Assembly: GCF_019219075.1 (NCBI RefSeq)
Contig: NZ_JAHUWJ010000020.1
Location: 1 to 64,000 of the forward strand
Direction: 5' to 3'
Length of the DNA: 64,000 nucleotides
Source: Chitinophaga sp. sic0106
GTDB taxonomy: Bacteria > Bacteroidota > Bacteroidia > Chitinophagales > Chitinophagaceae
Shown here: piece by piece, positions 24,850 to 33,746 of the stretch
How the letters are laid out: each line of letters opens with the position of its first letter
Numbering within the stretch: the stretch's first letter is position 1
Notes under the pieces: generated by a model
Database searches by the model: none
What the model saw: only the letters and a program-made list of their open reading frames with translations
Told to the model about the DNA's origin: nothing
Program-made: the position numbers and the translations under genes

Positions 24850-26085
24850 ATGAATTATTTAAAATTACTGATAGCTGCTATCCTGGTACCGGTACTGTTT
24901 GCCGGTTGTAAGAAAGTACTTGATGCAGCTGACACGGAAATAATAGGAACCTACACGGTGAAAGTGAAGGCTACTTCTACCACTCCGGGTATTACTGATA
25001 CCGAAGGGTTGAAAGTGACTTTCGAAAATTTTGCGGAAGGTACTAAGGTAGAAGATACATTGGGGGCAGATGTAACTGCTGTAGGCGGCCTGATACCGGG
25101 TTTGTACAGTATTAATGTAAGCGGCCGCGTGCTCGACGCCAATGGTGATGTGTATTACCTCAACGGTGCTAAAATCAATTATCCTATCACGCAAAATGGT
25201 GCGGTGATTGAAATTGATGTTTCCGGTTTAAAGGTCAGTCCGCTGATTTTTTCTGAGATCTATTACTCAGGTACTGCTACCAATTATTTCAGAAATCAGT
25301 TTTACGAGGTATACAACAACTCCATTGACACTATTTATCTCGATGGTTTATACTTCGCCAATCTTACTCCTGCTACGGCTACACTAACCTTACCGGTATG
25401 GCCTGCCACTGATGGTAACAATTACGCCTATGCGGAAAGGATCTGGAAAGTGCCTGGTACGGGCAGGCAATATCCGCTGGCCCCGGGGGAATCGTTTGTG
25501 ATGTCGCAGCTGGCGGTGAACCATAAGCTGCCCCAGTATAATCCTGCTTCGCCTATCGACTGCTCTACCTCCGAGTTTGAGTTCAATATGAACAATCCTA
25601 CATTCCCGGATAATCCTGCAATTGATATGTCGCATGTGTTTTATAATGGCAGTGCTTCCAAAGGGACTTTACCACAGTACCTTACCTCGGTATTCGGAGG
25701 GGCATATGTGATTTTCCGTGTGCCGCAAGGGGAAGCGTATGATCCGGTAAACAATGCTGAGTTGAAAACGAGGAACCTGGGAAGTACGTCCACCAGCTTG
25801 TTTGCGAAGATTCCTATCCGCTATATTCTGGATGCAGTAGAGTGCGGACAGAATCAAAACATGATAGCCGCCAAACGTGTGCCTGCTGTGCTGGATGCAG
25901 GGATGACCTACGTAGGTGCTACCTATAACTCACTGGGTGTAGCACGTAAGGTAGGGGCGGAAAATGTGGATGGAACGCCTATCTATACCGATACCAATAA
26001 CAGTACGGAAGATTTCGAACGTGGCCTGGTGCCGGTATTCCGCCGCCATGGTTCAAAGATGCCTTCCTGGAATCCTACGAAGTAA
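24850..26085 (+). CDS. DUF4876-type surface lipoprotein
   Basis: A 411-residue lipoprotein (signal ends LFAGCKK). After an Ig-like stretch (about 30-130) comes a lamin-tail-like beta-sandwich segment (FSEIYYSGTATNYFRNQFYEVYNNS...LDGLYF), the hallmark I associate with DUF4876 proteins. A second half (about 200-411) has GTGRQYPLAPGESFVMSQ and a C-terminal DFERGLVPVFRRHGSKMPSWNPTK. It takes the place a SusD would occupy after a TonB receptor, so it may be the surface-exposed capture subunit for it (inference). Family name is from memory. Confidence 0.75.
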   Translation: MNYLKLLIAAILVPVLFAGCKKVLDAADTEIIGTYTVKVKATSTTPGITDTEGLKVTFENFAEGTKVEDTLGADVTAVGGLIPGLYSINVSGRVLDANGDVYYLNGAKINYPITQNGAVIEIDVSGLKVSPLIFSEIYYSGTATNYFRNQFYEVYNNSIDTIYLDGLYFANLTPATATLTLPVWPATDGNNYAYAERIWKVPGTGRQYPLAPGESFVMSQLAVNHKLPQYNPASPIDCSTSEFEFNMNNPTFPDNPAIDMSHVFYNGSASKGTLPQYLTSVFGGAYVIFRVPQGEAYDPVNNAELKTRNLGSTSTSLFAKIPIRYILDAVECGQNQNMIAAKRVPAVLDAGMTYVGATYNSLGVARKVGAENVDGTPIYTDTNNSTEDFERGLVPVFRRHGSKMPSWNPTK

Positions 26086-26106
26086 GTAGCTATAATCGCA
26101 AAAGAG

Positions 26107-27651
26107 ATGAAGAAATTATATATCACGATGATGCTGGTAGCTGCGGGTGGTGCAGCGGTAGCACAATCACAAAATACCAATACACCTGCCAGTTACGAAC
26201 TGCGCCAGCAGCGTAGTTTGTGGGAGCAGTCGGGCAATCCTGCCGGGCTTAAGCTGGACCGGCCTTACCAGTTTTCTACCCTGAAAGCTGGCTATGAAGG
26301 CTATGACGGAGACTTTCGTCGCCCGCAGGAAGGAGCTTCCGGCAATCGCCAGCTGGTGGAAACTGCCGGTGGGGTTTTTCTCGACAGCTTTTATCTCTCC
26401 GGAAAATTCAGTTATCGCAGAGAGCAGGTGAAGGATGCAAAATTTAATGCTTCCATCATAGATCCGTTTCGTGGCATGCCGTATATTATTGCTGACCTGA
26501 ATCCGAGCGATTGGATCCAGCAGCATTACAACCTGCAATTCCAGGTGGCCAGTCCTACCTATGGCCGCTGGTCCTGGGGCCTTGGCGGCAGCTATAATGC
26601 CAGCAGCGGCGCCAAGCAGCGCGATATCCGCACAGAAAATTACTATTATGCCATCACGGTAACGCCTGGTGTGGTATACTCCATATCTCCCAAACACCAT
26701 GTGGGATTAAATGCGACGTATAAAAACACGAAGGAAGAGGCTTCCATGAAGAATGTAAATACCTATGTAGATCAGGTGTATTACGAACTGTTTGGACTCG
26801 GTACGGCGGTGAGTCAGCTGGGTTCAGGGCGTACCAACAACTATGAAGGCGATAGCTGGGGCGGCGGCCTGCAATACCAGTACAAAGGTAATGTGACACT
26901 GTTGGCTAACCTGAACTACCTGGTAGAAGCGGAAGACCTGATTATTTCCTTCACCACGCCGCGCGACGGTGGCTCTGTGCTGCGCAAATTGTGGCAGGCG
27001 GGCATCGGATTGCAAAAAGAATCTGATAAGTTGCTGCATACCCTGCAGGCGCAGTACTACAACCGCCACATTGATGGTATTCAGTACGTAACTCAGCGTG
27101 ATAATTCCAGTGCCCAGCAAGGCTGGGTTACACTGGCAAAATACATCCGGTCTACCTACAAAACGCAGGAGCTGGGACTCAATTACAGCATCACTGGTAA
27201 GAAAGGTCATGATGACTATTCCTGGAAGGCTGATTTTGCTGCATTATATAGCAAGTTGAATGACGAATATATATTGCCGCATTCCTGGAAGAATACGGAG
27301 AATGTATATTTCCAGGTGGGTGGTAAGAAAAACTTTTCACTCGGTGGCGACCGGGAAAGCCGATTGCTGGTGGGCCTGCGCGCGGGATACAATCGTAATC
27401 TGAATGGCAGTTATCAGTACAACGGGCAACATCCGGAATACCCAACTGTAACGGAGCTGGAAACAAACGATTACCGTTACCTGGCTTCAGATTTTGTACG
27501 TTTCGAGTTGCCGTTAACATATAGCTTGCATATCGGAAAAGATAACAAGCGCGTACTTTTTGTAAATGCCTACGGCAGGTATACAAAAGCTAATAGTTTT
27601 GATTTCAATAACCGGTATACTTATGGTGGATCGGTGGGAGTGAACTTTTAA
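26107..27651 (+). CDS. DUF6850-type outer-membrane beta-barrel protein
   Basis: A 514-residue protein with a signal peptide (ends AVAQSQ). The remainder is dense in alternating aromatic/polar beta strands (for example FSTLKAGYEGYDGDF, WSWGLGGSYNASSG, HHVGLNATYKNTKEE) ending in YTYGGSVGVNF, as expected for an outer-membrane barrel. The N-terminal LWEQSGNPAG motif and its place after a DUF4876-type gene fit the DUF6850 family as I recall it. It is the last gene of the operon. No catalytic site is visible. Confidence 0.75.
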   Translation: MKKLYITMMLVAAGGAAVAQSQNTNTPASYELRQQRSLWEQSGNPAGLKLDRPYQFSTLKAGYEGYDGDFRRPQEGASGNRQLVETAGGVFLDSFYLSGKFSYRREQVKDAKFNASIIDPFRGMPYIIADLNPSDWIQQHYNLQFQVASPTYGRWSWGLGGSYNASSGAKQRDIRTENYYYAITVTPGVVYSISPKHHVGLNATYKNTKEEASMKNVNTYVDQVYYELFGLGTAVSQLGSGRTNNYEGDSWGGGLQYQYKGNVTLLANLNYLVEAEDLIISFTTPRDGGSVLRKLWQAGIGLQKESDKLLHTLQAQYYNRHIDGIQYVTQRDNSSAQQGWVTLAKYIRSTYKTQELGLNYSITGKKGHDDYSWKADFAALYSKLNDEYILPHSWKNTENVYFQVGGKKNFSLGGDRESRLLVGLRAGYNRNLNGSYQYNGQHPEYPTVTELETNDYRYLASDFVRFELPLTYSLHIGKDNKRVLFVNAYGRYTKANSFDFNNRYTYGGSVGVNF

Positions 27652-27668
27652 ACTTACAGGACACCGGA

Positions 27669-27744
27669 ATGCTACGGGTTTAATCTCAGTAGAGCCGCAA
27701 TGCTTGCGGCTACTCGCTTTAAACCCGTAGCATTGCGGCTCTAC
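27669..27744. repeat. interlocked inverted-repeat element (A-B-A'-B')
   Basis: Arm A (27669-27683) pairs perfectly over 15 bp with A' (27719-27733). Arm B (27689-27703) pairs perfectly over 15 bp with B' (27730-27744). B also pairs locally over 8 bp (27693-27700/27704-27711, loop TGC). A' and B' overlap by four bases. The order makes the two long pairings interlocked or alternative. It lies between convergent genes and may partly serve as a terminator. Confidence 0.85.
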
Positions 27745-27759
27745 GGTTCAAATCAATTA

Positions 27760-30003
27760 TTACAAATGGAAAACCGCGCTGGTACCCGGTTGCAGGTGTA
27801 TTGTCAGTTTATCCCCTTCCAACTTATATGTCTTTGGTTTTTGTTCGAACCGAACTGTTTTATATGGCCAATGCAGCACTACTGATCCATTCTTATTAGC
27901 CAGCACTGTTACTTGTGTGAGTTCCCCATTTTCCACGGTAGCACTATATATGTGCCCATCTTCACCTCTCAGCTGCTTAAAACTTACATTTAACCAGGTG
28001 GCCGGTATGGCCGGAAATAGTGTGGTAACGCCATTATGCGTTTGCAGCAGCAGTTCGTGTATGCCTTGTGCATAGGCGAAATTTCCTTCTAACGTGAAGG
28101 GGTTATACGTAAATCCGGAGTATTGTCCGCCTTTCTGGTCGCCGTTGAGGTGAAAGCTGTTGGCGCCAACGAAGTTGCCGGCAAACCTGCGCAGCATGGA
28201 TACGGCGCTGTCGCCATTACCGGTTTGTGCATACAGGCAGGCGGCCCATGCGAAGGAGTAGCCTACCCATTGGCGGGTACCTTTTTTCTCCATCCAGGCC
28301 AGGGAATGATCGATGATGGCTTTCTCCTTCGGATTGTTATAGGAGATAACTTTCAGCGGATAGATGCCGATCATATGGCTGTGGTGGCGGTGGGAGTGGT
28401 TCAGCGGTTGCCCCGGGGCTATCAGCAGGCCGGTGGTATCGGTACTGAAATAGGGGTACTGCGCCAGTTCTGAGGTGGTGGTCTTCTTACCGGTGGCAGC
28501 TTCGTTGATTTCAGCATATTTTTCAAAGAAGAAGCGTACCAGTGCCAGGTCGTAGTTGGTGAACTGCGGGAACCAGGCTTTGATATTGTTGTCATTGAAT
28601 TCCGGTGACGAGCTGAGTGGGTGTTTATATTGACCGCTAACGGGGTCGGTTATACGAAGCGCACGTAAATAGGTAGCTACTTCATCGAACCAGGGTTTGC
28701 AGCGGGTGAGCAGGAATGTTTTATCGTTGCTGTATTTCCATTGCCAGTAGAAGTGTTGGGACAACCATGCCGCCGTGGTGGGGCTCAGGGAGTACTGTAT
28801 CCAACCGCCCATGGGCTTGGCGGAGATGGTGCTAACACCGGGCACGTTGAGGCCGTTGACGCCGAAGTATTGTTTGGTCCAGCGTTTATTTTCCCCGCGG
28901 GTGTTCCACAGCCAGTTGGTGAAGCCTGCGGTGAGGTCCAGGTGGTTAGCTGTATAGCCGGGCCAATAGCTGAGTTCGGTGTTGAGGTCGTGGTGGATAT
29001 CACCTTTCCAGGGTGGCAGCTTGCCGTTGTCGGCGGTCCATACGGCCTGCAGGGTGATGGGTGGGGTGTTGTTGCGTGCTACCGCGCCGAACTTATACAT
29101 GTCCAGGTAGTATTGCTTTGCAAGCAGGGTATCGGGCAGTTGTACACTGGATTTTGCCCAGTATTGCTTCCACCAGCTGGTATGTGCCTGCAGGGCTTTA
29201 TTAATGAATGCCTGGCTAAGGATTGGCGTTTGTGCGTTAGCGTTATGAGTGATGGTCCAGCTACCGGCGAGGCGGTTGTTGGGTAGTTGTTGCCAGCGTA
29301 CGGTAACTTCGTAATACTGCCCATTATAGGTAGGCTGGTGGTAGTGTAAACTATTGGCTGTGGTGGTGACTTTACCAGCGGCGTAGCCGAGGCGTTGCAG
29401 GCTTTGTCCGTCCACGGAGTTGGTGGCTTGCGTAGCGGCGTTGCCGGTATACGCCGGGGTTACCAGTGTGGGGGTGAAGTTGGCCGGCGCATTGTCTATG
29501 ATGAAAAGTCCATAGTCGGAGTTTGCCTGCACGAAGGTGTGGAATACGCACCCATTGCGGAAGCGGATGGTGTTAGTGCCCGTTGCAATATCCAGGGTAT
29601 TGCTTTGTATCTCTCCCAAACCTGCGAGGGGAAAGGTAATAGCAGCGCCAGGTATTTTGGTAGGAGCAGCATTGGTTTCGTAGGGAGCATCGCCGGCGGC
29701 TTGAGCGGAATCGTACTGGTTGTGCTTAACCTTTTCGGCTACCCATTTAAAAGTGAACTGATCGATGCCGGGCATGGGGCGGTCGTCCCAGAGGTCGGCG
29801 CGGTCAAGGGAGAGCTTGAGCAAGTCTTTTTCTTTCCATACGAGGGCGCCCAACATACCATTGCCGAGTGGCATGGCGTCGTACCAGAGGGTGGCGAGTG
29901 TGTCTGATTGCAGGTTGTACGCAGGCTTGGGCTGCGCGAAGGAGTTAGTGCTAAATAGTGCTACGGCAGCTGTTTTTAGCAGCAGCAGTTTTTTCATATT
30001 CAT
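27760..30003 (-). CDS. GH95-like (alpha-L-fucosidase family-like) glycoside hydrolase, divergent
   Basis: A 747-residue secreted protein with signal peptide (ends FAQPK). It has the GH95 layout: N-terminal beta domain with WYDAMPLGNGMLGALVW (40-56), an alpha/alpha toroid (about 290-660) with SSSPEF (Glu468, the expected general acid) and HRHHSHMIGIYPL (539-550), and a C-terminal beta domain with TLFPAIPATW. The catalytic NxN motif reads D-L-N (339-341), and the usual IDGNFG reads LEGNF (Glu639), so two of the residues that form the base in characterised enzymes differ. Activity or linkage may therefore differ from fucosidase. Transcribed alone. Confidence 0.75.
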   Translation of the reverse strand: MNMKKLLLLKTAAVALFSTNSFAQPKPAYNLQSDTLATLWYDAMPLGNGMLGALVWKEKDLLKLSLDRADLWDDRPMPGIDQFTFKWVAEKVKHNQYDSAQAAGDAPYETNAAPTKIPGAAITFPLAGLGEIQSNTLDIATGTNTIRFRNGCVFHTFVQANSDYGLFIIDNAPANFTPTLVTPAYTGNAATQATNSVDGQSLQRLGYAAGKVTTTANSLHYHQPTYNGQYYEVTVRWQQLPNNRLAGSWTITHNANAQTPILSQAFINKALQAHTSWWKQYWAKSSVQLPDTLLAKQYYLDMYKFGAVARNNTPPITLQAVWTADNGKLPPWKGDIHHDLNTELSYWPGYTANHLDLTAGFTNWLWNTRGENKRWTKQYFGVNGLNVPGVSTISAKPMGGWIQYSLSPTTAAWLSQHFYWQWKYSNDKTFLLTRCKPWFDEVATYLRALRITDPVSGQYKHPLSSSPEFNDNNIKAWFPQFTNYDLALVRFFFEKYAEINEAATGKKTTTSELAQYPYFSTDTTGLLIAPGQPLNHSHRHHSHMIGIYPLKVISYNNPKEKAIIDHSLAWMEKKGTRQWVGYSFAWAACLYAQTGNGDSAVSMLRRFAGNFVGANSFHLNGDQKGGQYSGFTYNPFTLEGNFAYAQGIHELLLQTHNGVTTLFPAIPATWLNVSFKQLRGEDGHIYSATVENGELTQVTVLANKNGSVVLHWPYKTVRFEQKPKTYKLEGDKLTIHLQPGTSAVFHL

Positions 30004-30075
30004 TGTTCAGGTTTGTGATCCGAAACTAAGATAACGGAAAAAAGCTGCTGCAATTGAAAAATTGGATGGATGGGA

Positions 30076-30960
30076 TCAGTCGTGTACTACCATTTGCCGG
30101 TACATTTTATAGTCGCCATCGGCCTGGCGGCGCCATACGTTAATACTTTTGCCGGTAACAATACCCTTGTTATCGCCGGCTTTCCAATGTACTTTATAGT
30201 AGCCGTTGACGAGTACAAAATCTCCCAGATTTTTCAGGCTGGAGATATTAATTTCCACCTGGTCGATGCCTACGTTAGGATCTTCGTGTACCACATAGTA
30301 AGCGTTGATGGAGTCAATGCCCTGGATGGCAGTGGCGTAGTAGGGCATGTAAATGGCATCGGTGGTATACAGACGAGCCATGTTAGCGCCATTTCTTTGC
30401 TTTACATTATCCTCGAAAGTATCATTTTTCGCATCGATCAGTTTTTGAATTTTATTTTTTTCGGGAGATGGAATGGCTTTCTGCAATACGGTGATCGTGG
30501 GAAATACTTTGCGGTCGATATAGCCGGTGCTGCCCTGGATCTGGGTGAGTAACGCGGGACTGGCGGGCGAAGTAATGTCCCAAATCTGCATGTATTTAGC
30601 GTGATAGATATAGGGTGCGTTATCGCCATACAGCAGGGTGGTGGTATAGTTACCGATTTCTATTACATGATTTTTCAGCACCTGCACATCGGTGAAGGTA
30701 TGGGCAGTGTTGCTATGCTTTACAGAATCCAGCCAGGCGCTGATAAAGGTTTGAATGGCGCCTTTGCCATAGAGAGTGGGGTTATATTCCGGCATTACCA
30801 CGGATTTGGTGTGGTAGTAGGTCATGATGCCGTTGAGGTCGCGGGTGGCCCAGGCATTGTCGATCAGCTGGTTAATAGCCGTGAGTTTGCTGCGCCAGTC
30901 GACCTGTGCATGACTGCCAATGGGCAGGGCAAGGAGCATTATGATTAACAATGGCTTCAT
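30076..30960 (-). CDS. secreted protein with two DUF4440/NTF2-like domains
   Basis: A 294-residue protein with a signal peptide (ends GSHAQ). Two NTF2-like domains are visible in tandem: residues about 25-140 (INQLIDNAWATRDLNGIMTYY ... IWDI) and about 165-294 (KIQKLIDAKNDTFEDNVKQR ... NVWRRQADGDYKMYRQMVV). Both have the helix pair, the YxxDAIYMP-type strand and the closing W-R-x-x-DGxYK motif of DUF4440. Role unknown; such periplasmic ketosteroid-isomerase-like folds bind small molecules. It is upstream of the GH95-like gene, 72 bp away in the same direction, and may share a transcript. Confidence 0.78.
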   Translation of the reverse strand: MKPLLIIMLLALPIGSHAQVDWRSKLTAINQLIDNAWATRDLNGIMTYYHTKSVVMPEYNPTLYGKGAIQTFISAWLDSVKHSNTAHTFTDVQVLKNHVIEIGNYTTTLLYGDNAPYIYHAKYMQIWDITSPASPALLTQIQGSTGYIDRKVFPTITVLQKAIPSPEKNKIQKLIDAKNDTFEDNVKQRNGANMARLYTTDAIYMPYYATAIQGIDSINAYYVVHEDPNVGIDQVEINISSLKNLGDFVLVNGYYKVHWKAGDNKGIVTGKSINVWRRQADGDYKMYRQMVVHD

Positions 30961-31171
30961 ATAGTTGGGTATTAAGGGTTTTTGGGAGATGTATCGTTGT
31001 TACTGATAGTATAACAAAGAAACTGAAAAATTGATGAAGGATTAGTGCAGTAAGTGTTATTTTCCTGCTAAAATCCCCGGCTTCTCAAAAAGAAGGAATT
31101 GTGAAATTTTACCCTTCGCTATTTGAAAATTGGGAAACAACGCTTTAATTGCTGTTTTAAATTAAAATGCT

Positions 31172-31615
31172 ATGATATTGGATGTTCAGCCATACAACAG
31201 GCTTGGTCAGTATAAAATTGGAGCAGGAAAGCAGGAGATCAGCCAGCAGCTGGACGGTGATACCCATGATATAACCGATGAGGCTTCGCAGGATGCCTAT
31301 CCGCATCTGGGGTTGACGTTTGATTATGATGAAGAGGGGCATTGCGTGAGTATCAGTGCAGCGGTGCCGGCGGAAGCAATGTATGAAGGGCGGAATTTAC
31401 TTAAAACTACTTTTGCCGATATCCGGGATCGCTATCCGAATTATACCCGTATGGGAAACAATGGGGTATTATTAGTAGACATTGGCATCGGTTTAACTTT
31501 TGCTAATCCGGAAAATCTGGACAAGCAAATGCCTATGGCGGTAAGTATTTTTGCGAGGGAGGTGATGGAAGAACAGATCAGGGATTTGGAAAGGTGGTAT
31601 AGGATGTCGTGTTAA
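31172..31615 (+). CDS. cytosolic protein of unknown function
   Basis: A 147-residue soluble acidic protein without signal peptide or membrane segment. It has alternating strands and helices (IGAGKQEISQQL, LGLTFDYDEEGHCVSISAAVP, LLKTTFADIRDRYPNYTRMGNNGVLLVDIGIGLTF) and a C-terminal helix. I do not recognise a family. The size, acidity and isolation resemble some immunity proteins, but no toxin lies beside it. It is convergent with ohr and shares the bidirectional terminator with it. Confidence 0.7.
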   Translation: MILDVQPYNRLGQYKIGAGKQEISQQLDGDTHDITDEASQDAYPHLGLTFDYDEEGHCVSISAAVPAEAMYEGRNLLKTTFADIRDRYPNYTRMGNNGVLLVDIGIGLTFANPENLDKQMPMAVSIFAREVMEEQIRDLERWYRMSC

Positions 31616-31631
31616 TTAATTCAATAATACA

Positions 31632-31668
31632 AAAAACAGGCAGTGAATATTTTTTACTGCCTGTTTTT
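31632..31668. terminator. bidirectional intrinsic terminator
   Basis: A perfect 13-bp stem (AAAAACAGGCAGT at 31632-31644 with ACTGCCTGTTTTT at 31656-31668) begins with A-run and ends with T-run, so it works on both strands. It separates the convergent orphan gene and ohr. Confidence 0.88.
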
Positions 31669-31686
31669 ATTTATGGACATGGTTGG

Positions 31687-32106
31687 TTAAACCAAATTTA
31701 TTTCCACCGGTATATTACTTTTCACCGCTTTCGAATACGGGCAGGTATTATGTGCCGTGTTCACGATCTGCTGTGCTACCTCTTTTTCCAACCCTGGCAG
31801 CGCTACGTTCAGGCGTGCCCGTAAGCTAAAGCCACTGTCGGAAGTTAACAGGTCTACTTCGGCATCTACTGCGGTGTCAGCTGGCAGCCTGGTGCCGAGG
31901 GTATGCGCCGCAATGCCCATGGCGCCAATGAAGCAGGCGGACCAGCCGGCGGCAAACAGTTGTTCTGGGTTAGTACCTTTTCCGCTGCCTGGTAAGCCGA
32001 GTTTAATTTGCAGCTGCTGATCATCGCTGCTGGCTGCGCCTTCGCGGCCGCCGGTAGTATGTGTTTTACCTGTATATAAAACTTTGGTATTTGTTGCTGT
32101 TTCCAT
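31687..32106 (-). CDS. ohr: organic hydroperoxide resistance protein (Ohr/OsmC family)
   Basis: A 139-residue protein from the ATG giving METATNTKVLYTGK; an upstream in-frame ATG adds 17 residues unlike the family and is rejected. The reactive-cysteine signature is present: AAGWSACFIGA (Cys58) and NTCPYSKAV (Cys122), with the conserved Arg21 after GG. Ohr reduces organic hydroperoxides with lipoylated partner proteins. It is the last gene of a five-gene leftward unit with other redox-related envelope proteins, 28 bp after the hydrolase gene. Confidence 0.93.
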   Translation of the reverse strand: METATNTKVLYTGKTHTTGGREGAASSDDQQLQIKLGLPGSGKGTNPEQLFAAGWSACFIGAMGIAAHTLGTRLPADTAVDAEVDLLTSDSGFSLRARLNVALPGLEKEVAQQIVNTAHNTCPYSKAVKSNIPVEINLV

Positions 32107-32134
32107 GCTATTAATATTTAAGTTGGTGATTGAA

Positions 32135-32899
32135 CTATTTTTGTAAGCTGGCTGCAATGATAACTTGCGCGACTTCTTCAGGATGCGAAATAAACACGGC
32201 GTGACTACCTTTTATTTCAGTGATTTTGTCGCCGGCTCTTTCATACATTTTGCGTTGCACCCAGGGAGAAAGCGCGTGGTCTTCAGTAGACAATACCGCA
32301 TAAGCAGGTTTTGTTTTCCAGGCGGCATGTGTAACCGGTGTGCCAAAACAGGCGGCGTATATAGGTCCCTGTGAGGCGGCCATGAAGTCGGCTTCCTCTT
32401 TACTCAGGTCTGCCGCAAAACCTTTATGGAACTGCTTTTTGTCGAAATAAAGTATGCCGTTTTCATCCGGGGGAAGAATGCCTGAGCCTTCCATTTTTGG
32501 AGCACCTTCGGATTGCTGTGCGCTGTTCTCCCCTGCATCCGGCTGAAAGGCTGCAATGTATACCAGCGAGGCAACTTTCGGATGTACACCTGCTTCTGTG
32601 ATCACCGTGCCTGCCCAGGAGTGGCCTACCAGTACCGAAGGGCCGTCTTGTTTATCCAGTATTCTGTTGGTAGCGTCCACATCATCTTTCAGGGAGGTGA
32701 GCGGATTTTGAACTACTGTTACGTTATATCCTTTCGCCGTCAATATATTATAGAGCTTCTGGAATCCGGAGCCATCTGCGAAAGCGCCATGTACCAATAC
32801 TATGTTTTTAATGGGCTTACCACCAGGGCCTGCCGCCAGCAGGGTTACAGGGATGCAAAATAAGAATAGGAGCGTGAGTTGAACGAATGATTTCTTCAT
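32135..32899 (-). CDS. secreted alpha/beta hydrolase
   Basis: A 254-residue protein with a signal peptide (ends TLLAAG). The alpha/beta fold is clear: VLVHGAFADGSGFQKLY oxyanion loop, VGHSWAG nucleophile elbow (Ser94), TEDHALSP with the acid and GSHAVFISHPEEVAQ with the catalytic His. It resembles the plant methyl-salicylate-esterase/EstC-like branch commonly found in bacteria beside stress genes. Natural substrate unknown; a small ester is likely. It is 56 bp downstream of the DUF1223 gene and 28 bp upstream of ohr. Confidence 0.87.
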   Translation of the reverse strand: MKKSFVQLTLLFLFCIPVTLLAAGPGGKPIKNIVLVHGAFADGSGFQKLYNILTAKGYNVTVVQNPLTSLKDDVDATNRILDKQDGPSVLVGHSWAGTVITEAGVHPKVASLVYIAAFQPDAGENSAQQSEGAPKMEGSGILPPDENGILYFDKKQFHKGFAADLSKEEADFMAASQGPIYAACFGTPVTHAAWKTKPAYAVLSTEDHALSPWVQRKMYERAGDKITEIKGSHAVFISHPEEVAQVIIAASLQK

Positions 32900-32955
32900 G
32901 TCTGTTGTGTTTAAATATATCGGGCTTTTTAGTGTAGCCGTTACTGTAATAATTA

Positions 32956-33726
32956 TTATTGATTAAGATTTGTTTTTGTTGCTGCAAGGATTTTACCGTC
33001 GCTGTTGCGTTGCAGAAATCCGATCAGTTCCCAGTCCTGGGTGTTGAATCCGGCAGGAGTTGGTACCATGGCGAGACTCGCTCTTTTAGGGTCTATGCTG
33101 GTCAGTTGTTTTACAATCTGCACATGACTGAGTTTTCTACCTGCATTTTCACCGGCTCTCACATTACTCTGCGCATTTTTCTGCACCAGTGCCAGGAGCA
33201 ACCTGGTATTTTTCTGGGGAGATAAAGGCGCCCACGATACAGAGAGGCCGCCAGCTGCCGGCGTAGCCTTCAGGTTCAGTGTTTCGGGTGGGGTGGCCTC
33301 CAGTGCCTGGTTGATAGCGTAGGTGATGTTAGCCACGTCGGAGCCTACGTACTGACTCCGGCCGTTGACTACTATCTGCGGCGTATACACGGTATTCAGG
33401 TTGAGCCAGCCAGCGTATTCTTCCTGTCTTTCAGAAAAAATATGTTGACTAAAACTGTCCTTCCAGCCCTGATGGTCCCAGTAGTCCACGTGGAAGGCGA
33501 GGAGGTACAGCTGTTTGCCATTGCTTTCCTGTTCCAGTTTTGCCAGCAGCTCATCGGCTGGGGGGCAGCTGGAGCAACCTTCGGAGGTGAACAGTTCTAC
33601 TACGGCAAACCCTTTGGAGCTGTCGGTGCTGGTAACCAGCGGGCCGTTGTTGGTGCGGTACAGCGGGTTACAAGCAGCAAACAGCGCGGAGAGTGACAAG
33701 GCGGCGGAGATGATGATAGCTTTCAT
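32956..33726 (-). CDS. DUF1223 thioredoxin-like lipoprotein
   Basis: A 256-residue protein from the ATG giving MKAIIISAALSLSALFAAC with a lipobox at Cys19; the longer frame starts inside the upstream gap. The family signature VELFTSEGCSSCPPADELL carries a CxxC pair (Cys51, Cys54) in a thioredoxin-like fold, followed by DYWDHQGWKDSFS and YTPQIVVNGRSQYVGSD. DUF1223 proteins are secreted redox-like proteins of unsettled function. The ORF starts 20 bp after the small lipoprotein gene, consistent with one transcript. Confidence 0.88.
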   Translation of the reverse strand: MKAIIISAALSLSALFAACNPLYRTNNGPLVTSTDSSKGFAVVELFTSEGCSSCPPADELLAKLEQESNGKQLYLLAFHVDYWDHQGWKDSFSQHIFSERQEEYAGWLNLNTVYTPQIVVNGRSQYVGSDVANITYAINQALEATPPETLNLKATPAAGGLSVSWAPLSPQKNTRLLLALVQKNAQSNVRAGENAGRKLSHVQIVKQLTSIDPKRASLAMVPTPAGFNTQDWELIGFLQRNSDGKILAATKTNLNQ

Positions 33727-33746
33727 ATACTTAATTTTTTTAAGGA

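Noticed and set aside
28741-29286. 181-codon plus-strand frame
   Set aside because: Antisense shadow of the GH95-like gene; low-complexity Gly/Val-rich translation.
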